A stretch of 37,759 nucleotides of DNA from Mitsuaria sp. GD03876 (GTDB taxonomy: Bacteria; Pseudomonadota; Gammaproteobacteria; Burkholderiales; Burkholderiaceae_C): NCBI RefSeq assembly GCF_029840635.1, contig NZ_JAOCCU010000058.1, positions 1 through 37,759 of the forward strand, given 5' to 3'. Below, piece by piece: positions 1-9,335 of this stretch. Position 1 is the first letter of the stretch, and every line of letters begins with the position of its first letter. The notes below the pieces were generated by a model. That model was given only the letters and a program-made list of their open reading frames with translations, was not told the origin of the DNA and ran no database searches. The translations under genes were made by a program, and so were the position numbers.

Positions 1-200
1 AGCTTGTCGCCCAGCTTGACCTTGAGCTCCTTGACCACGCCCGCCGCGGAGGACGGGATCTCCATCGAGGCCTTGTCGGACTCGACGGTGACCAGGCTCT
101 GCTCGGCCTTGATGGTGTCGCCGGGCTTGACCAGCACCTCGATGATCGCGACGTCCTTGAAGTCCCCGATGTCGGGAACCTTGACTTCAACCAATGCCAT
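1..200 (-). CDS. lpdA: Dihydrolipoyl dehydrogenase (E3), N-terminal lipoyl domain only, cut by window edge
   Basis: This is the first 66 codons of a leftward gene that leaves the window. The start ATG is at 200-198, preceded by a GGAAGGA ribosome binding site. The visible part is one complete-looking lipoyl domain with the lipoylation motif [11 protein letters not shown], lipoyl lysine K43. It starts 15 bp after the aceF stop, so it is the third gene of the pyruvate dehydrogenase operon. In Burkholderiales the E3 subunit of this complex commonly carries an extra N-terminal lipoyl domain ahead of the FAD/NAD-binding disulfide reductase. I infer that identity from position, since no reductase sequence is visible. 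The alternative is a third separate lipoyl protein, which is less likely. The first 80 bp are nearly identical to the start of aceF. Confidence 0.82.
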   Translation of the reverse strand, partial: MALVEVKVPDIGDFKDVAIIEVLVKPGDTIKAEQSLVTVESDKASMEIPSSAAGVVKELKVKLGDK

Positions 201-215
201 GTCCGGTCCTTCCGA

Positions 216-1916
216 TCAGAGGGCGATGCGACGGAAGTCCGCCAGCAGGGACGCGAAATAGACGTTGAAGCGGGCCGCGGCCGCGCCGTCGATGACGCGG
301 TGGTCCCAGCTCAGCGACAGCGGCAGGATCAGGCGCGGCTGGAACTGCTTGCCGTCCCACACCGGCTGCGTCTGCGACTTGCACACGCCCATGATCGCGA
401 CCTCGGGGGCGTTGATGATCGGCGTGAAGTAGGTGCCGCCGATGCCGCCCAGCGACGAGATCGAGAAGCAGCCGCCGGTCATGTCCGCCGGACCCAGCTT
501 GCCGTCGCGGGCCTTCTTGGCCAGCTCCGACATCTCCTGGCTGATCTGGAAGATGCCCTTCTTGTCGCAGTCCCGGATCACCGGCACGACCAGCCCGTTG
601 GGCGTGTCCGCCGCGAAGCCGATGTGGAAGTAGTTCTTCAGGACGAGCGTGTCGCCGTCGAGCGAGGCGTTGAACTCGGGGAACTTCTTCAGCGCCGCGA
701 CGGTCGCCTTGATCATGAAGGCCAGCATCGTGACCTTGATGCCGGACTTCTCGTTCTCCTTGTTCAGCTGGACGCGGAAGGCTTCCAGCTCGGTGATGTC
801 CGCGTCGTCGTGGTTGGTGACGTGCGGGATCGTGACCCAGTTGCGATGCAGGTTGGCGCCGCTGATCTTCTTGATGCGCGACAGGTCCTTGCGCTCGACC
901 GGGCCGAACTTCTCGAAGTCGACCTTGGGCCAGGGCAGCAGGCCCGGGAAGGCACCACCGGCGGCGGCGCCGGCCGGGGCGGCCGACTTCTGCGCGGCGG
1001 TCTGCGTCGTGCCGGCCATGACCGACTTGACGAAGCCCTGCACGTCCGACTCGGTGATGCGGCCCTTGGCGCCGGAACCCTTCACCTCGTCCAGCGGCAC
1101 GCCCAACTCGCGGGCGAGCTTGCGGATGCTCGGCGACGCGTGCGGCAGCTTGCCCGACGGCTGGGTCGGCTCATGCGGCGGCAGCGCGGCGGTCGGGACC
1201 TGGCGGTCCGCGGGCGCCGCAGCCGGCGCGCTGGCGGCGGCCGGAGCCGGCGCGGCGGCGGCTTGCGCCGGAGCGGGCGCGGCAGCACCCGCCGCCGGTG
1301 CCGGAGCGGCAGCGCCGCCCGCGGCTTCGATCACGGCGATCTTCGAGCCCTTGGCGACCTTGTCGCCGAGCTTGACCAGCAGCTGCTTGATCACGCCGCC
1401 GTGCGACGACGGGATCTCCATCGAGGCCTTGTCGCTCTCGACGGTGATCAGGCTCTGTTCCTGCTTGACGGTGTCGCCGACCTTGACCAGCACCTCGATC
1501 ACCGCGACCTCGTCGAAGTCGCCGATGTCGGGAACGACGATGTCGACGGCACCTGCCGGTGCGGCAGCGGCAGCCGGCGCGGCGGCAGGAGCCGCTGCGG
1601 GCGCGGCCTGCGGCGCGGGCGCCGGAGCGGCAGCCGCCGGTGCGGGCGCAGCGGCGGCCGGCGCCGGAGCACCCGCGGCATCGCTCTCGAGCACGACGAT
1701 CAGGTCACCCTGGTTGATCGTGTCGCCGAGCTTGACCTTGATCTCCTTGACGACGCCCGCCACGGAGGACGGGATCTCCATCGAGGCCTTGTCGGACTCG
1801 ACCGTCAGGAGGCTCTGCTCCACCTTCACCGTATCGCCGACCTTGACCAGCAGCTCGATGATCGCGACGTCCTTGAAGTCCCCGATGTCGGGAACCTTGA
1901 CTTCCACCAATGCCAT
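216..1916 (-). CDS. aceF: Dihydrolipoamide acetyltransferase, E2 of pyruvate dehydrogenase
   Basis: E2 core of the pyruvate dehydrogenase complex. It takes the acetyl group from E1 on swinging lipoyl arms and passes it to CoA; cytoplasmic. The 566-residue product has lipoyl domain 1 (residues 1-75, K43), an Ala/Pro-rich linker, lipoyl domain 2 (about 120-195, K163), a second Ala/Pro linker, a peripheral subunit-binding domain near 255-300, and a C-terminal catalytic domain with the HRVIDG motif (H539, D543). I chose the ATG at 1916 because a GGAG lies 8 bp upstream and the product then begins [14 protein letters not shown] like other family members. An in-frame TTG at 1931 is a poorer choice. 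It lies 24 bp after aceE and 15 bp before lpdA, so this is one operon. Confidence 0.96.
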   Translation of the reverse strand: MALVEVKVPDIGDFKDVAIIELLVKVGDTVKVEQSLLTVESDKASMEIPSSVAGVVKEIKVKLGDTINQGDLIVVLESDAAGAPAPAAAAPAPAAAAPAPAPQAAPAAAPAAAPAAAAAPAGAVDIVVPDIGDFDEVAVIEVLVKVGDTVKQEQSLITVESDKASMEIPSSHGGVIKQLLVKLGDKVAKGSKIAVIEAAGGAAAPAPAAGAAAPAPAQAAAAPAPAAASAPAAAPADRQVPTAALPPHEPTQPSGKLPHASPSIRKLARELGVPLDEVKGSGAKGRITESDVQGFVKSVMAGTTQTAAQKSAAPAGAAAGGAFPGLLPWPKVDFEKFGPVERKDLSRIKKISGANLHRNWVTIPHVTNHDDADITELEAFRVQLNKENEKSGIKVTMLAFMIKATVAALKKFPEFNASLDGDTLVLKNYFHIGFAADTPNGLVVPVIRDCDKKGIFQISQEMSELAKKARDGKLGPADMTGGCFSISSLGGIGGTYFTPIINAPEVAIMGVCKSQTQPVWDGKQFQPRLILPLSLSWDHRVIDGAAAARFNVYFASLLADFRRIAL

Positions 1917-1940
1917 AACTCGTGTCTCCAAGCCGCCCGC

Positions 1941-4646
1941 TTACGCGTACAGGGGGTTGATTTTGTCGACGTTGATGCCGTACTTCTTGATCGCTTCCGC
2001 GACCTTGGCCTGCGGGATCTTGCCCTCGTCGGCCAGGCTCTTGAGCGCGGCCACGACGATGTAATGGCGGTTGATCTCGAAGTGCTCGCGCAGCTTGGAG
2101 CGGAAGTCGCTGCGGCCGAAGCCGTCGGTGCCCAGCACCTTGTACGAGCGGCCGGCCGGGATGAAGGCGCGGATCTGCTCCGCGTAGTTCTTCATGTAGT
2201 CGGTCGACGCGATCACCGGGCCCTGCACCTTGCTCAGCTGCTGCGTCACGAACGGCACGCAGGCCAGCTCGGTCGGGTGCAGCAGGTTCCAGCGCTCGGC
2301 GTTCTGGCCGTCGCGCGCCAGCTCGTTGAAGCTGGGGCAGGACCAGACGTTGGCGCCGACGCCCCACTCGGCCTCGAGCAGCTTCTTGGCTTCCTGGCTC
2401 TCGCGCAGGATCGTGCCCGAGCCCAGCAGGTTGACCGTCAGCGGCTGGGCCGCCGCCTCTTCCAGCAGGTACATGCCCTTGAGGATCTGCTCCTCGGTGC
2501 CGGCCTTCAGGCCGGGCATCGGGTAGTTCTCGTTGAGCAGCGTCAGGTAGAAGTAGACGTTCTCCTGGTTCTCGACCATGCGCTTGAGGCCCGAGTGCAG
2601 GATCACCGCCACCTCATGCGCGAAGGTCGGGTCGTAGCTGATGCAGTTGGGGATCGTGCCGGCCAGGATGTGGCTGTGGCCGTCCTCGTGCTGCAGGCCT
2701 TCGCCGTTCAGCGTCGTGCGGCCCGACGTGCCGCCCAGCAGGAAGCCCCTCGCCTGCATGTCGCCCGCCGCCCAGGCCAGGTCGCCGATGCGCTGGAAGC
2801 CGAACATCGAGTAGTAGACGTAGAACGGGATCATCACGCGGTTGTTCGTCGAGTACGACGTCGCCGCGGCGATCCAGCTGGCCATGCCGCCGGCCTCGTT
2901 GATGCCTTCCTGCAGGATCTGGCCGGCCTTGTCCTCGCGGTAGTACATGACCTGGTCCTTGTCGACCGGCGTGTAGTTCTGGCCCGCGGGGTTGTAGATG
3001 CCGATCTGGCGGAACAGGCCTTCCATGCCGAAGGTGCGCGCCTCGTCGACCAGGATCGGCACGGTGCGCGGACCCAGTTCCTTGTCGCGCAGCAGCGTGG
3101 TCAGGAAGCGGACGTAGGCCTGCGTCGTCGAGATCTCGCGGCCTTCGGCCGTCGGGTCCAGCACGGCCTGGAAGGTCGCCAGGTCCGGCACCTTCAGCGC
3201 TTCCTCGGCCTGCGGGCGGCGCTTGGGCAGGTAGCCGCCCAGCGCCTTGCGGCGCTCGTGCAGGTACTGCATCTCCGGCGTGTCCTCGGCCGGCTTGTAG
3301 AACGGGATCTTCGCCAGCTCGCTGTCCGGGATGGGGATGTTGAAGCGGTCGCGGAAGGCCTTGATGTCCTCGTCCTGCAGCTTCTTGGTCTGGTGCGCGG
3401 TGTTCTTGCCCTCGCCGATCTTGCCCATGCCGTAGCCCTTGACGGTCTTGATCAGCATGACGGTCGGCTGGCCGACGGTGTTGACCGCCTTGTGGTACGC
3501 CGCGTAGACCTTCTGCGGGTCGTGGCCGCCGCGGTTCAGGCGCCAGATGTCCTCGTCGGACATGTTCTCCACCATCTTCAGCAGCTCGGGATGCTTGCCG
3601 AAGAAGTGCTTGCGCACGAAGGCGCCGTCATTGGCCTTGTAGGCCTGGTAGTCGCCGTCCAGCGTCTCCATCATGACCTTGCGCAGCAGCTCCTGCTTGT
3701 CGCGCGCCAGCAGCGGATCCCAGTACGAGCCCCAGATCAGCTTGATGACGTTCCAGCCCGCGCCGCGGAACTCGCCCTCGAGCTCCTGGATGATCTTGCC
3801 GTTGCCGCGCACCGGGCCGTCCAGGCGCTGCAGGTTGCAGTTGACGACGAAGATCAGGTTGTCCAGCTTCTCGCGCGCGGCCAGGCCGATCGCGCCCAGG
3901 CTTTCCGGCTCGTCCATCTCGCCGTCGCCCAGGAACACCCAGACCTTGCGCTTGGACGTGTCGGCGATGCCGCGGGCATGCAGGTACTTCAGGAACCGCG
4001 CCTGGTAGATCGCCATCAGCGGGCCCAGGCCCATCGACACCGTCGGGAACTGCCAGAACTCCGGCATCAGCTTCGGGTGCGGGTAGCTCGACAGGCCCTT
4101 GCCGTCGACTTCCTGGCGGAAGCTGTTGAGCTGGTCCTCGGTGATGCGGCCTTCCAGGAAGGCGCGGGCATAGATGCCGGGCGCGCTGTGGCCCTGGATG
4201 TAGAGCAGGTCGCCGCCGTGGATGCCGTCGTCGCCATGCCAGAAGTGGTTGAACCCGCAGCCCAGCATCGTCGCCAGCGAGGCGAAGCTCGAGATGTGGC
4301 CGCCCAGGTCGCCGCCGTCCTCCGGATGCAGCCGGTTGGCGCGCACCACCATCGCCATCGCGTTCCAGCGCATGAAGGCGCGCAGGCGCTCCTCCATGTC
4401 GATGTTGCCGGGGAAGCGCTCCTCCCGGTCGGCCGGGATGGTGTTGACGTAGGCCGTGGTGGCCGAGAACGGCACGTCGATGCCGGCCTGGCGGGCGTGG
4501 TCGATCAGGGTCTCGAGCAGGAAGTGGGCGCGGTCGCCCCCTTCCTCACCGATGACGGCGGACAGCGCGTCCAGCCATTCCTTGGTTTCGAGGGCGTCGG
4601 TGTCATTGGCGGAGGCGCCGAGGAACGACTGGGGCTGCGCGGACAT
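1941..4646 (-). CDS. aceE: Pyruvate dehydrogenase E1 component, homodimeric type
   Basis: Thiamine-diphosphate-dependent decarboxylase that converts pyruvate to an acetyl group on the E2 lipoyl arm, linking glycolysis to the TCA cycle. The 901-residue length matches homodimeric AceE (about 890-900). The thiamine-diphosphate/Mg motif region reads GDGEMDEPES followed by NCNLQRLDGPV, characteristic of this class. The ATG at 4646 has a strong AGGAGA site upstream; a longer in-frame extension to 4835 lacks support. It is the first gene of the leftward aceE-aceF-lpdA operon. The promoter should lie in the 347-bp divergent region shared with the histidine kinase gene. Confidence 0.97.
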   Translation of the reverse strand: MSAQPQSFLGASANDTDALETKEWLDALSAVIGEEGGDRAHFLLETLIDHARQAGIDVPFSATTAYVNTIPADREERFPGNIDMEERLRAFMRWNAMAMVVRANRLHPEDGGDLGGHISSFASLATMLGCGFNHFWHGDDGIHGGDLLYIQGHSAPGIYARAFLEGRITEDQLNSFRQEVDGKGLSSYPHPKLMPEFWQFPTVSMGLGPLMAIYQARFLKYLHARGIADTSKRKVWVFLGDGEMDEPESLGAIGLAAREKLDNLIFVVNCNLQRLDGPVRGNGKIIQELEGEFRGAGWNVIKLIWGSYWDPLLARDKQELLRKVMMETLDGDYQAYKANDGAFVRKHFFGKHPELLKMVENMSDEDIWRLNRGGHDPQKVYAAYHKAVNTVGQPTVMLIKTVKGYGMGKIGEGKNTAHQTKKLQDEDIKAFRDRFNIPIPDSELAKIPFYKPAEDTPEMQYLHERRKALGGYLPKRRPQAEEALKVPDLATFQAVLDPTAEGREISTTQAYVRFLTTLLRDKELGPRTVPILVDEARTFGMEGLFRQIGIYNPAGQNYTPVDKDQVMYYREDKAGQILQEGINEAGGMASWIAAATSYSTNNRVMIPFYVYYSMFGFQRIGDLAWAAGDMQARGFLLGGTSGRTTLNGEGLQHEDGHSHILAGTIPNCISYDPTFAHEVAVILHSGLKRMVENQENVYFYLTLLNENYPMPGLKAGTEEQILKGMYLLEEAAAQPLTVNLLGSGTILRESQEAKKLLEAEWGVGANVWSCPSFNELARDGQNAERWNLLHPTELACVPFVTQQLSKVQGPVIASTDYMKNYAEQIRAFIPAGRSYKVLGTDGFGRSDFRSKLREHFEINRHYIVVAALKSLADEGKIPQAKVAEAIKKYGINVDKINPLYA

Positions 4647-4993
4647 GTGTTGTCTCCTGTGTCTCACATCACGGCCTTCGGGCGGGGCAAGCGCCGCGCG
4701 CGCTCGGTTCGGCGGGGTCGTCGCGGGCCGGTCCGAGGGGAGCGAGCTTACGAAAACACCAGCGACCGCGCATGCGTCGCCACCCTGCGGAAGGGCTATG
4801 GCGGCGGAGTGTCGCATAAGCCTCGGATTTTCCAAATAGCGCGATGCGTTTCCGTATAGTGAAATTACAGAGGCGGTTTCGGGCCGGTTTCGTGAGGAAT
4901 GTCTTTCACGATGCGATCCGGGAATCCCCGGATCGGGAATGCCCGGTGCCGCCGGCGCCGGGGCGGCCCGAACGGCCCGGGATAATCGCGCCC
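4647..4993. promoter_or_regulatory. Divergent intergenic region between aceE and the histidine kinase
   Basis: This 347-bp stretch has no convincing gene and separates two divergent starts. Its middle (about 4815-4870) is much less GC-rich than its surroundings, as expected for promoters. A TATAGT hexamer at 4855-4860 could be the -10 box of a rightward promoter, but no good -35 box sits 17 bp upstream. On the opposite strand the overlapping TATACG could be a leftward -10 box, again without a clear -35. A perfect 9-bp inverted repeat lies further right. I cannot identify a known operator such as a PdhR box. Confidence 0.5.
4914..4935. repeat. Perfect inverted repeat upstream of the histidine kinase
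   Basis: CGATCCGGG and its exact complement CCCGGATCG are separated by AATC. No T-run follows, so it is not an intrinsic terminator. It sits 59 bp upstream of the kinase start, within the probable 5' untranslated region. It could be a protein-binding palindrome or an mRNA hairpin; its function is unknown. Confidence 0.5.
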
Positions 4994-7615
4994 ATGTTGT
5001 CCCGCCTCGATGTCCAAGGCTTTGCGCGCCGTGCCCTGAACCCCGTCAAACGCCTGGTCTCGGCCTGGTGGCGGCGCCAGTCCCCGTCGCGGCAGGACCG
5101 GTTCGCGACGCTGGGGCCGCTGCTGTCGGTGGTGCTGTTCCTGGCGGCGATCGTTTCGGCCTTCTGGTACCTGCGCAACGAGGAAATCGAGCGCGAGGCC
5201 GAGGCCGTCAAGCGCGACACCGAGATGGCGCAGCAGCAGATCCGCTCACGCCTGATCGACAACGAGGACCAGCTCATCCCGCTGCAGCGCGACCTGGCCA
5301 ACCGCGCGATCGACAACCTCGAGTTCACGCAGCGCGCGATGGCGATCGCCCGCAACCGGCCCGAGATCACCCACATCACCTGGCTGAACGCGCGCCGCGA
5401 GCGCCGCGTCAGCGTCGCGGCGATCGGCGAGCAGGCCGACTCGCTGATGACGGTGGAAGGCGGCGATCCGTCGATGCCCAACGGCCACGCCAACAGCGAG
5501 CCCGAACGCGCCTTCCAGGCCGCGCGGGACCGGCGCACCCGCGTCTACTCGGGCTCCTTCGCGGACGCCAACAACACCACCGTCTTCCAGATCCAGCTGC
5601 CGCTGAGCGACCGCGGCGGCTTCGCCGGCGTGCTGATCGCCGAGTACGCGGTCGAGGGTCTGCTGCGCTACTCGGTGCCCAACGAGCTGACCTCGCGCCA
5701 CGCGGTCGCGGTGCTCGATCCGCGCGAGCAGGTCGTGGCCAGCACCGTCACGCCGATGCCGGGCAAGCGCATCACCCGCGCGCCGATCTACTACGAGGTG
5801 CCGATGGCGCCCGCGCCGGGGCTGGTGCTGCGCGGCCAGGGCTACCGCACCTCGATCGGCCTGATCTCCAACACGCTGTTCTGGATGGTGATGGCGCTGT
5901 CGGTGCTCACCGTGTGGATGCTGCTGGGCACCTGGAAACACATGCGCCGGCGCGCGCAGGTGCAGAACGCCCTCGCCGCCGAGACCAACTTCCGGCGCGC
6001 GATGGAGAACTCGATGCTGACCGGCATGCGGGCGATGGACCTGGAGACGCGCATCAGCTACGTCAACCCGGCCTTCTGCGCGATGACCGGCTTCGCCGAG
6101 TCCGAGCTGATCGGCCGCAAGCCGCCCTTCCCCTACTGGCCGCCCGACCGCTACGAGGAGAACCTGCGCCTGCTGCAGCAGGAGATGCAGGGCCGCAGCC
6201 CGGCCGGCGGCTCCGAGGTCAAGGTGATGCGCAAGGACGGCAGCATCTTCGACGCCCGCATGTACGTCTCGCCGCTGATCGACCCCAAGGGCAAGCAGAA
6301 CGGCTGGATGACCTCGATGACCAACATCACCGAGGCCAAGCGGGTGCGCGACCAGCTCTCGGCCTCGCACGAGCGCTTCACCACGGTGCTCGAGGGGCTG
6401 GACGCCGCGGTGTCGGTGCTGTCGGTGCAGCAGGGCGAACTGCTCTTCGCCAACCGCAGCTACCGGCTGTGGTTCGGCGCCGATCCCAAGGGGCACGCGA
6501 TGCTGGCGGGCTCGCAGCCCGCGGGCCTGGCCGGCGCGACCAGCACGCAGGACGCCAGCTTCCAGGACGCGGCCTACGACGCCGACGAGGACGTCGACGA
6601 CTACGGCGGCCTGCCCGCGCAGCACCTGACCGAGGTCGGCGCCGATTCGCGCGAGGTCTTCATCGCGCAACTGGACATGTGGTTCGACGTGCGCGCCCGC
6701 TACCTGCAGTGGACCGACGGCCGCCTGGCGCAGATGCTGATCGCCACCGACATCACCGCGCGCCGCCATGCCGAGGCCCAGCAGCAGCAGCAGGCCGAGA
6801 AGGCGCAGGTCACCAGCCGCCTGATCACGATGGGCGAGATGGCCTCCAGCGTCGCGCACGAGCTCAACCAGCCGCTGACCGCGATCACCAACTACTGCAA
6901 CGGCATGGTCTCGCGCGTGCGCGGCGACAACATCCAGAAGGACGACCTGATCGTCGCGCTGGAGAAGACCGCCAAGCAGGCGCAGCGCGCGGGCCAGATC
7001 ATCCACCGCATCCGCGCCTTCGTGAAGAAGAGCGAGCCGCAGCGCCAGCCCGCGTTCGCCGCGTCCATCGTCGAGGACGCGGTCGAGCTCGCCGGCATCG
7101 AGCTGCGCCGGCGCAACGTGCAGATCCACACCTACGTCGCGCAGCGGCTGCCGGTGATGCGGGTCGACCCGATCCTGATCGAGCAGGTGCTGCTGAACCT
7201 GCTCAAGAACGCCGCCGAGGCCATCGACAACGCGGCGCTGCCGCCCTCGCGCCGCCACATCGAGCTGCGCGTCGTGCCCAAGCACACCGCCGAGCTCGGC
7301 GCCAACATCGAGTTCTCGGTGACCGACATGGGACCGGGCCTGCCGGTCGAGGTCATCGAGCGCATGTACGAGGCCTTCTTCTCCACGAAGGCCGATGGAT
7401 TGGGCATCGGCCTAGGGTTATGCCGGTCCATCATCGAGTCCCACCAGGGTCGGATCCGCGCCGAGAACCTCTACAATGGCCCGTCCATCGTCGGGTGCCG
7501 GTTCGCGTTCACGATCCCCGTGGACATTCCGCGTCCGGAGTCCCATCCCGCCTCTTCCGACAAGAGCAGCGACACGGGGACGGGCACTGCTCACAACACC
7601 GCAGCAACACCATGA
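4994..7615 (+). CDS. Membrane PAS-domain sensor histidine kinase, FixL-like class
   Basis: The 873-residue sensor kinase has transmembrane helix 1 (about 42-60), a periplasmic region of about 225 residues resembling a Cache-type ligand sensor, transmembrane helix 2 (about 290-311), PAS 1 (about 330-445), PAS 2 (about 455-595) with an acidic insertion, and then the kinase core. The H-box SSVAHELNQPL contains the phosphoacceptor H622. The N-box LLKNAAEAID is near 735, with glycine boxes near 775 and 802. This H-box resembles the FixL/TodS class. The start at 4994 is a judgement call: it places the first helix after a basic N-terminus, but its ribosome site is weak. An upstream frame to 4844 probably is leader. 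The stop overlaps the next start as ATGA, so it is coupled to its response regulator. The signal is unknown, and I see no evidence for a haem PAS. Confidence 0.9.
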   Translation: MLSRLDVQGFARRALNPVKRLVSAWWRRQSPSRQDRFATLGPLLSVVLFLAAIVSAFWYLRNEEIEREAEAVKRDTEMAQQQIRSRLIDNEDQLIPLQRDLANRAIDNLEFTQRAMAIARNRPEITHITWLNARRERRVSVAAIGEQADSLMTVEGGDPSMPNGHANSEPERAFQAARDRRTRVYSGSFADANNTTVFQIQLPLSDRGGFAGVLIAEYAVEGLLRYSVPNELTSRHAVAVLDPREQVVASTVTPMPGKRITRAPIYYEVPMAPAPGLVLRGQGYRTSIGLISNTLFWMVMALSVLTVWMLLGTWKHMRRRAQVQNALAAETNFRRAMENSMLTGMRAMDLETRISYVNPAFCAMTGFAESELIGRKPPFPYWPPDRYEENLRLLQQEMQGRSPAGGSEVKVMRKDGSIFDARMYVSPLIDPKGKQNGWMTSMTNITEAKRVRDQLSASHERFTTVLEGLDAAVSVLSVQQGELLFANRSYRLWFGADPKGHAMLAGSQPAGLAGATSTQDASFQDAAYDADEDVDDYGGLPAQHLTEVGADSREVFIAQLDMWFDVRARYLQWTDGRLAQMLIATDITARRHAEAQQQQQAEKAQVTSRLITMGEMASSVAHELNQPLTAITNYCNGMVSRVRGDNIQKDDLIVALEKTAKQAQRAGQIIHRIRAFVKKSEPQRQPAFAASIVEDAVELAGIELRRRNVQIHTYVAQRLPVMRVDPILIEQVLLNLLKNAAEAIDNAALPPSRRHIELRVVPKHTAELGANIEFSVTDMGPGLPVEVIERMYEAFFSTKADGLGIGLGLCRSIIESHQGRIRAENLYNGPSIVGCRFAFTIPVDIPRPESHPASSDKSSDTGTGTAHNTAATP

Positions 7616-8247
7616 GCTTGATTCCGAAGAAGGGTAATGTCTACGTTGTCGACGACGACGAGGCAGTCAGAGATTCCTTGCAGTGGCTGCTCGAAGGCAA
7701 GGACTACCGGGTCAAGTGCTACGACTCCGCCGAGAGCTTCCTGAGCCGCTACGACCCGCGCGAGGTCGCCTGCCTGATCGCCGACATCCGCATGGAAGGC
7801 ATGAGCGGGCTGGAGCTGCAGGACAAGCTGATCGAGCGCAAGAGCCCCCTGCCCATCGTCTTCATCACCGGCCACGGCGACGTGCCGATGGCGGTGCAGA
7901 CGATGAAGAAGGGCGCCGTCGACTTCATCGAGAAGCCGTTCAAGGAAGAGGAACTGCTGTCGCTGGTCGAGCGCATGCTCGACCAGGCCCGCGGCGCCTT
8001 CGCCACGCAGCAGGAAGCAGCCAGCCGCGACGCGCTGCTGTCGCGCCTGACGACGCGCGAGGCGCAGGTGCTGGAGCGCATCGTCGCCGGCCGCCTGAAC
8101 AAGCAGATCGCCGACGACCTGGGCATCAGCATCAAGACGGTGGAGGCGCACCGCGCCAACATCATGGAGAAGCTCAACGCCAACACCGTGGCCGATCTGC
8201 TGAAGATCGCGCTGGGTGCGTCGGCCCCGGCCGCCAAGGCCGGCTGA
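7612..8247 (+). CDS. FixJ-like response regulator with LuxR-type DNA-binding domain
   Basis: Two-domain transcription regulator of 211 residues. The receiver domain (about 8-125) shows the acidic pocket D14/D15/D16, the phosphoacceptor D58, the switch T86 and the conserved K108. The LuxR/FixJ helix-turn-helix (about 145-205) has the pattern [15 protein letters not shown] followed by [19 protein letters not shown]. Its ATG overlaps the kinase TGA by four bases (7612-7615), a strong sign that the kinase is its phosphodonor. An intrinsic terminator follows 18 bp after the stop. Targets are unknown; the adjacent divergent pyruvate dehydrogenase operon is an obvious candidate, by position only. 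Confidence 0.94.
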   Translation: MSLIPKKGNVYVVDDDEAVRDSLQWLLEGKDYRVKCYDSAESFLSRYDPREVACLIADIRMEGMSGLELQDKLIERKSPLPIVFITGHGDVPMAVQTMKKGAVDFIEKPFKEEELLSLVERMLDQARGAFATQQEAASRDALLSRLTTREAQVLERIVAGRLNKQIADDLGISIKTVEAHRANIMEKLNANTVADLLKIALGASAPAAKAG

Positions 8248-8265
8248 GCCCTCCCCGCACGCCTC

Positions 8266-8289
8266 GAGGCCGCCCTGTGCGGCCTCTTT
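8266..8289 (+). terminator. Intrinsic terminator after the response regulator
   Basis: An 8-bp perfect stem GAGGCCGC/GCGGCCTC with a 5-nt loop is followed by TTTCATTTC. It begins 18 bp after the response regulator stop and ends 37 bp before the folD start. That is too close for an ordinary folD promoter to lie wholly between them. Confidence 0.75.
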
Positions 8290-8326
8290 CATTTCTGAGT
8301 TTCATCTGAGTTCCGGAGTACCGCCC

Positions 8327-9184
8327 ATGACCGCCCAACTGATCGACGGCAACGCCCTGTCCAAGCAACTGCGCGCCGAGGTCGCCGCGCGCGCCGCGGC
8401 GCTGACCGCCCGGGGCGTGAAGCCGGGGTTGGCGGTCGTGCTGGTCGGCGAGAACCCCGCGAGCCAGGTCTACGTGCGCAACAAGGTCAAGGCCTGCGAG
8501 GACGCCGGCATGCATTCGGTGCTGGAGAAGTACGCCGACACGATGACCGAGGCCGAGCTGCTCGCGCGCGTCGACGCGCTGAACAACGACCCGGCGATCC
8601 ACGGCATCCTGGTGCAGCTGCCGCTGCCCAAGGGCATCGACGCGCACAAGGTGATCGAGGCGATCTCGCCGGAGAAGGACGTCGACGGCTTCCACGTCGC
8701 CAGCGCCGGCGCGCTGATGGTGGGCCAGGACGGCTTCAAGCCCTGCACGCCGTACGGCTGCATGAAGATGCTGGAGTTCATCGGCTACGACACGAAGGGC
8801 AAGCATGCCGTCGTGATCGGCCGCAGCAACATCGTCGGCAAGCCGATGGCGATGCTGCTGCTGCAGGCCAACGCGACGGTGACGGTGTGCCACAGCGCGA
8901 CGCCGGACCTGGCGCACTTCACGCGCCAGGCCGACATCGTCGTGGCCGCGGTGGGCAAGCGCAACGTGCTGACCGCGGACATGGTCAAGCCCGGCGCCGT
9001 GGTCCTGGACGTCGGCATGAACCGCACCGACGAGGGCAAGCTCTGCGGCGACGTCGACTTCGACGGCGTGAAGGAAGTGGCCGGCTGGATCACGCCGGTG
9101 CCGGGCGGCGTCGGCCCGATGACGATCACGATGCTGCTGGTCAACACGATCGAGTCGGCCGAGCGCGCCGCCGCGGCACGCTGA
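8327..9184 (+). CDS. folD: Bifunctional methylene-tetrahydrofolate dehydrogenase/cyclohydrolase
   Basis: Converts 5,10-methylene-THF to 10-formyl-THF via methenyl-THF with NADP, supplying one-carbon units for purines and initiator tRNA; cytoplasmic. The 285-residue length is normal. Family signatures are visible: the catalytic [14 protein letters not shown] segment with its Tyr and Lys, the [15 protein letters not shown] motif, the nucleotide-binding [12 protein letters not shown], and the C-terminal [13 protein letters not shown]. The ATG at 8327 follows a GGAG site. It probably receives some transcription from the upstream kinase-regulator operon through the hairpin at 8266-8289. Confidence 0.97.
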   Translation: MTAQLIDGNALSKQLRAEVAARAAALTARGVKPGLAVVLVGENPASQVYVRNKVKACEDAGMHSVLEKYADTMTEAELLARVDALNNDPAIHGILVQLPLPKGIDAHKVIEAISPEKDVDGFHVASAGALMVGQDGFKPCTPYGCMKMLEFIGYDTKGKHAVVIGRSNIVGKPMAMLLLQANATVTVCHSATPDLAHFTRQADIVVAAVGKRNVLTADMVKPGAVVLDVGMNRTDEGKLCGDVDFDGVKEVAGWITPVPGGVGPMTITMLLVNTIESAERAAAAR

Positions 9185-9335
9185 TCGTCAATTGCCCGCG
9201 GACGATCCATCCAGCTTGGGCAGCAGGCCACCTCGAACGGGCAGTCCTGACGACAGCTTTGCCTAGGCGTTGGAAGTGTCCGGCGCGACACCGGTTCGCA
9301 CACTGCGCGTCTTCTCAACGCGCACAAGGCGAACC

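Noticed and set aside
300-4859. A 1519-codon open frame antisense to aceE and aceF
   Set aside because: It is Arg/His/Val/Asp-rich without any domain, and its length follows from high third-position GC on the opposite strand, where stop codons are suppressed. The sense genes carry full family motifs.
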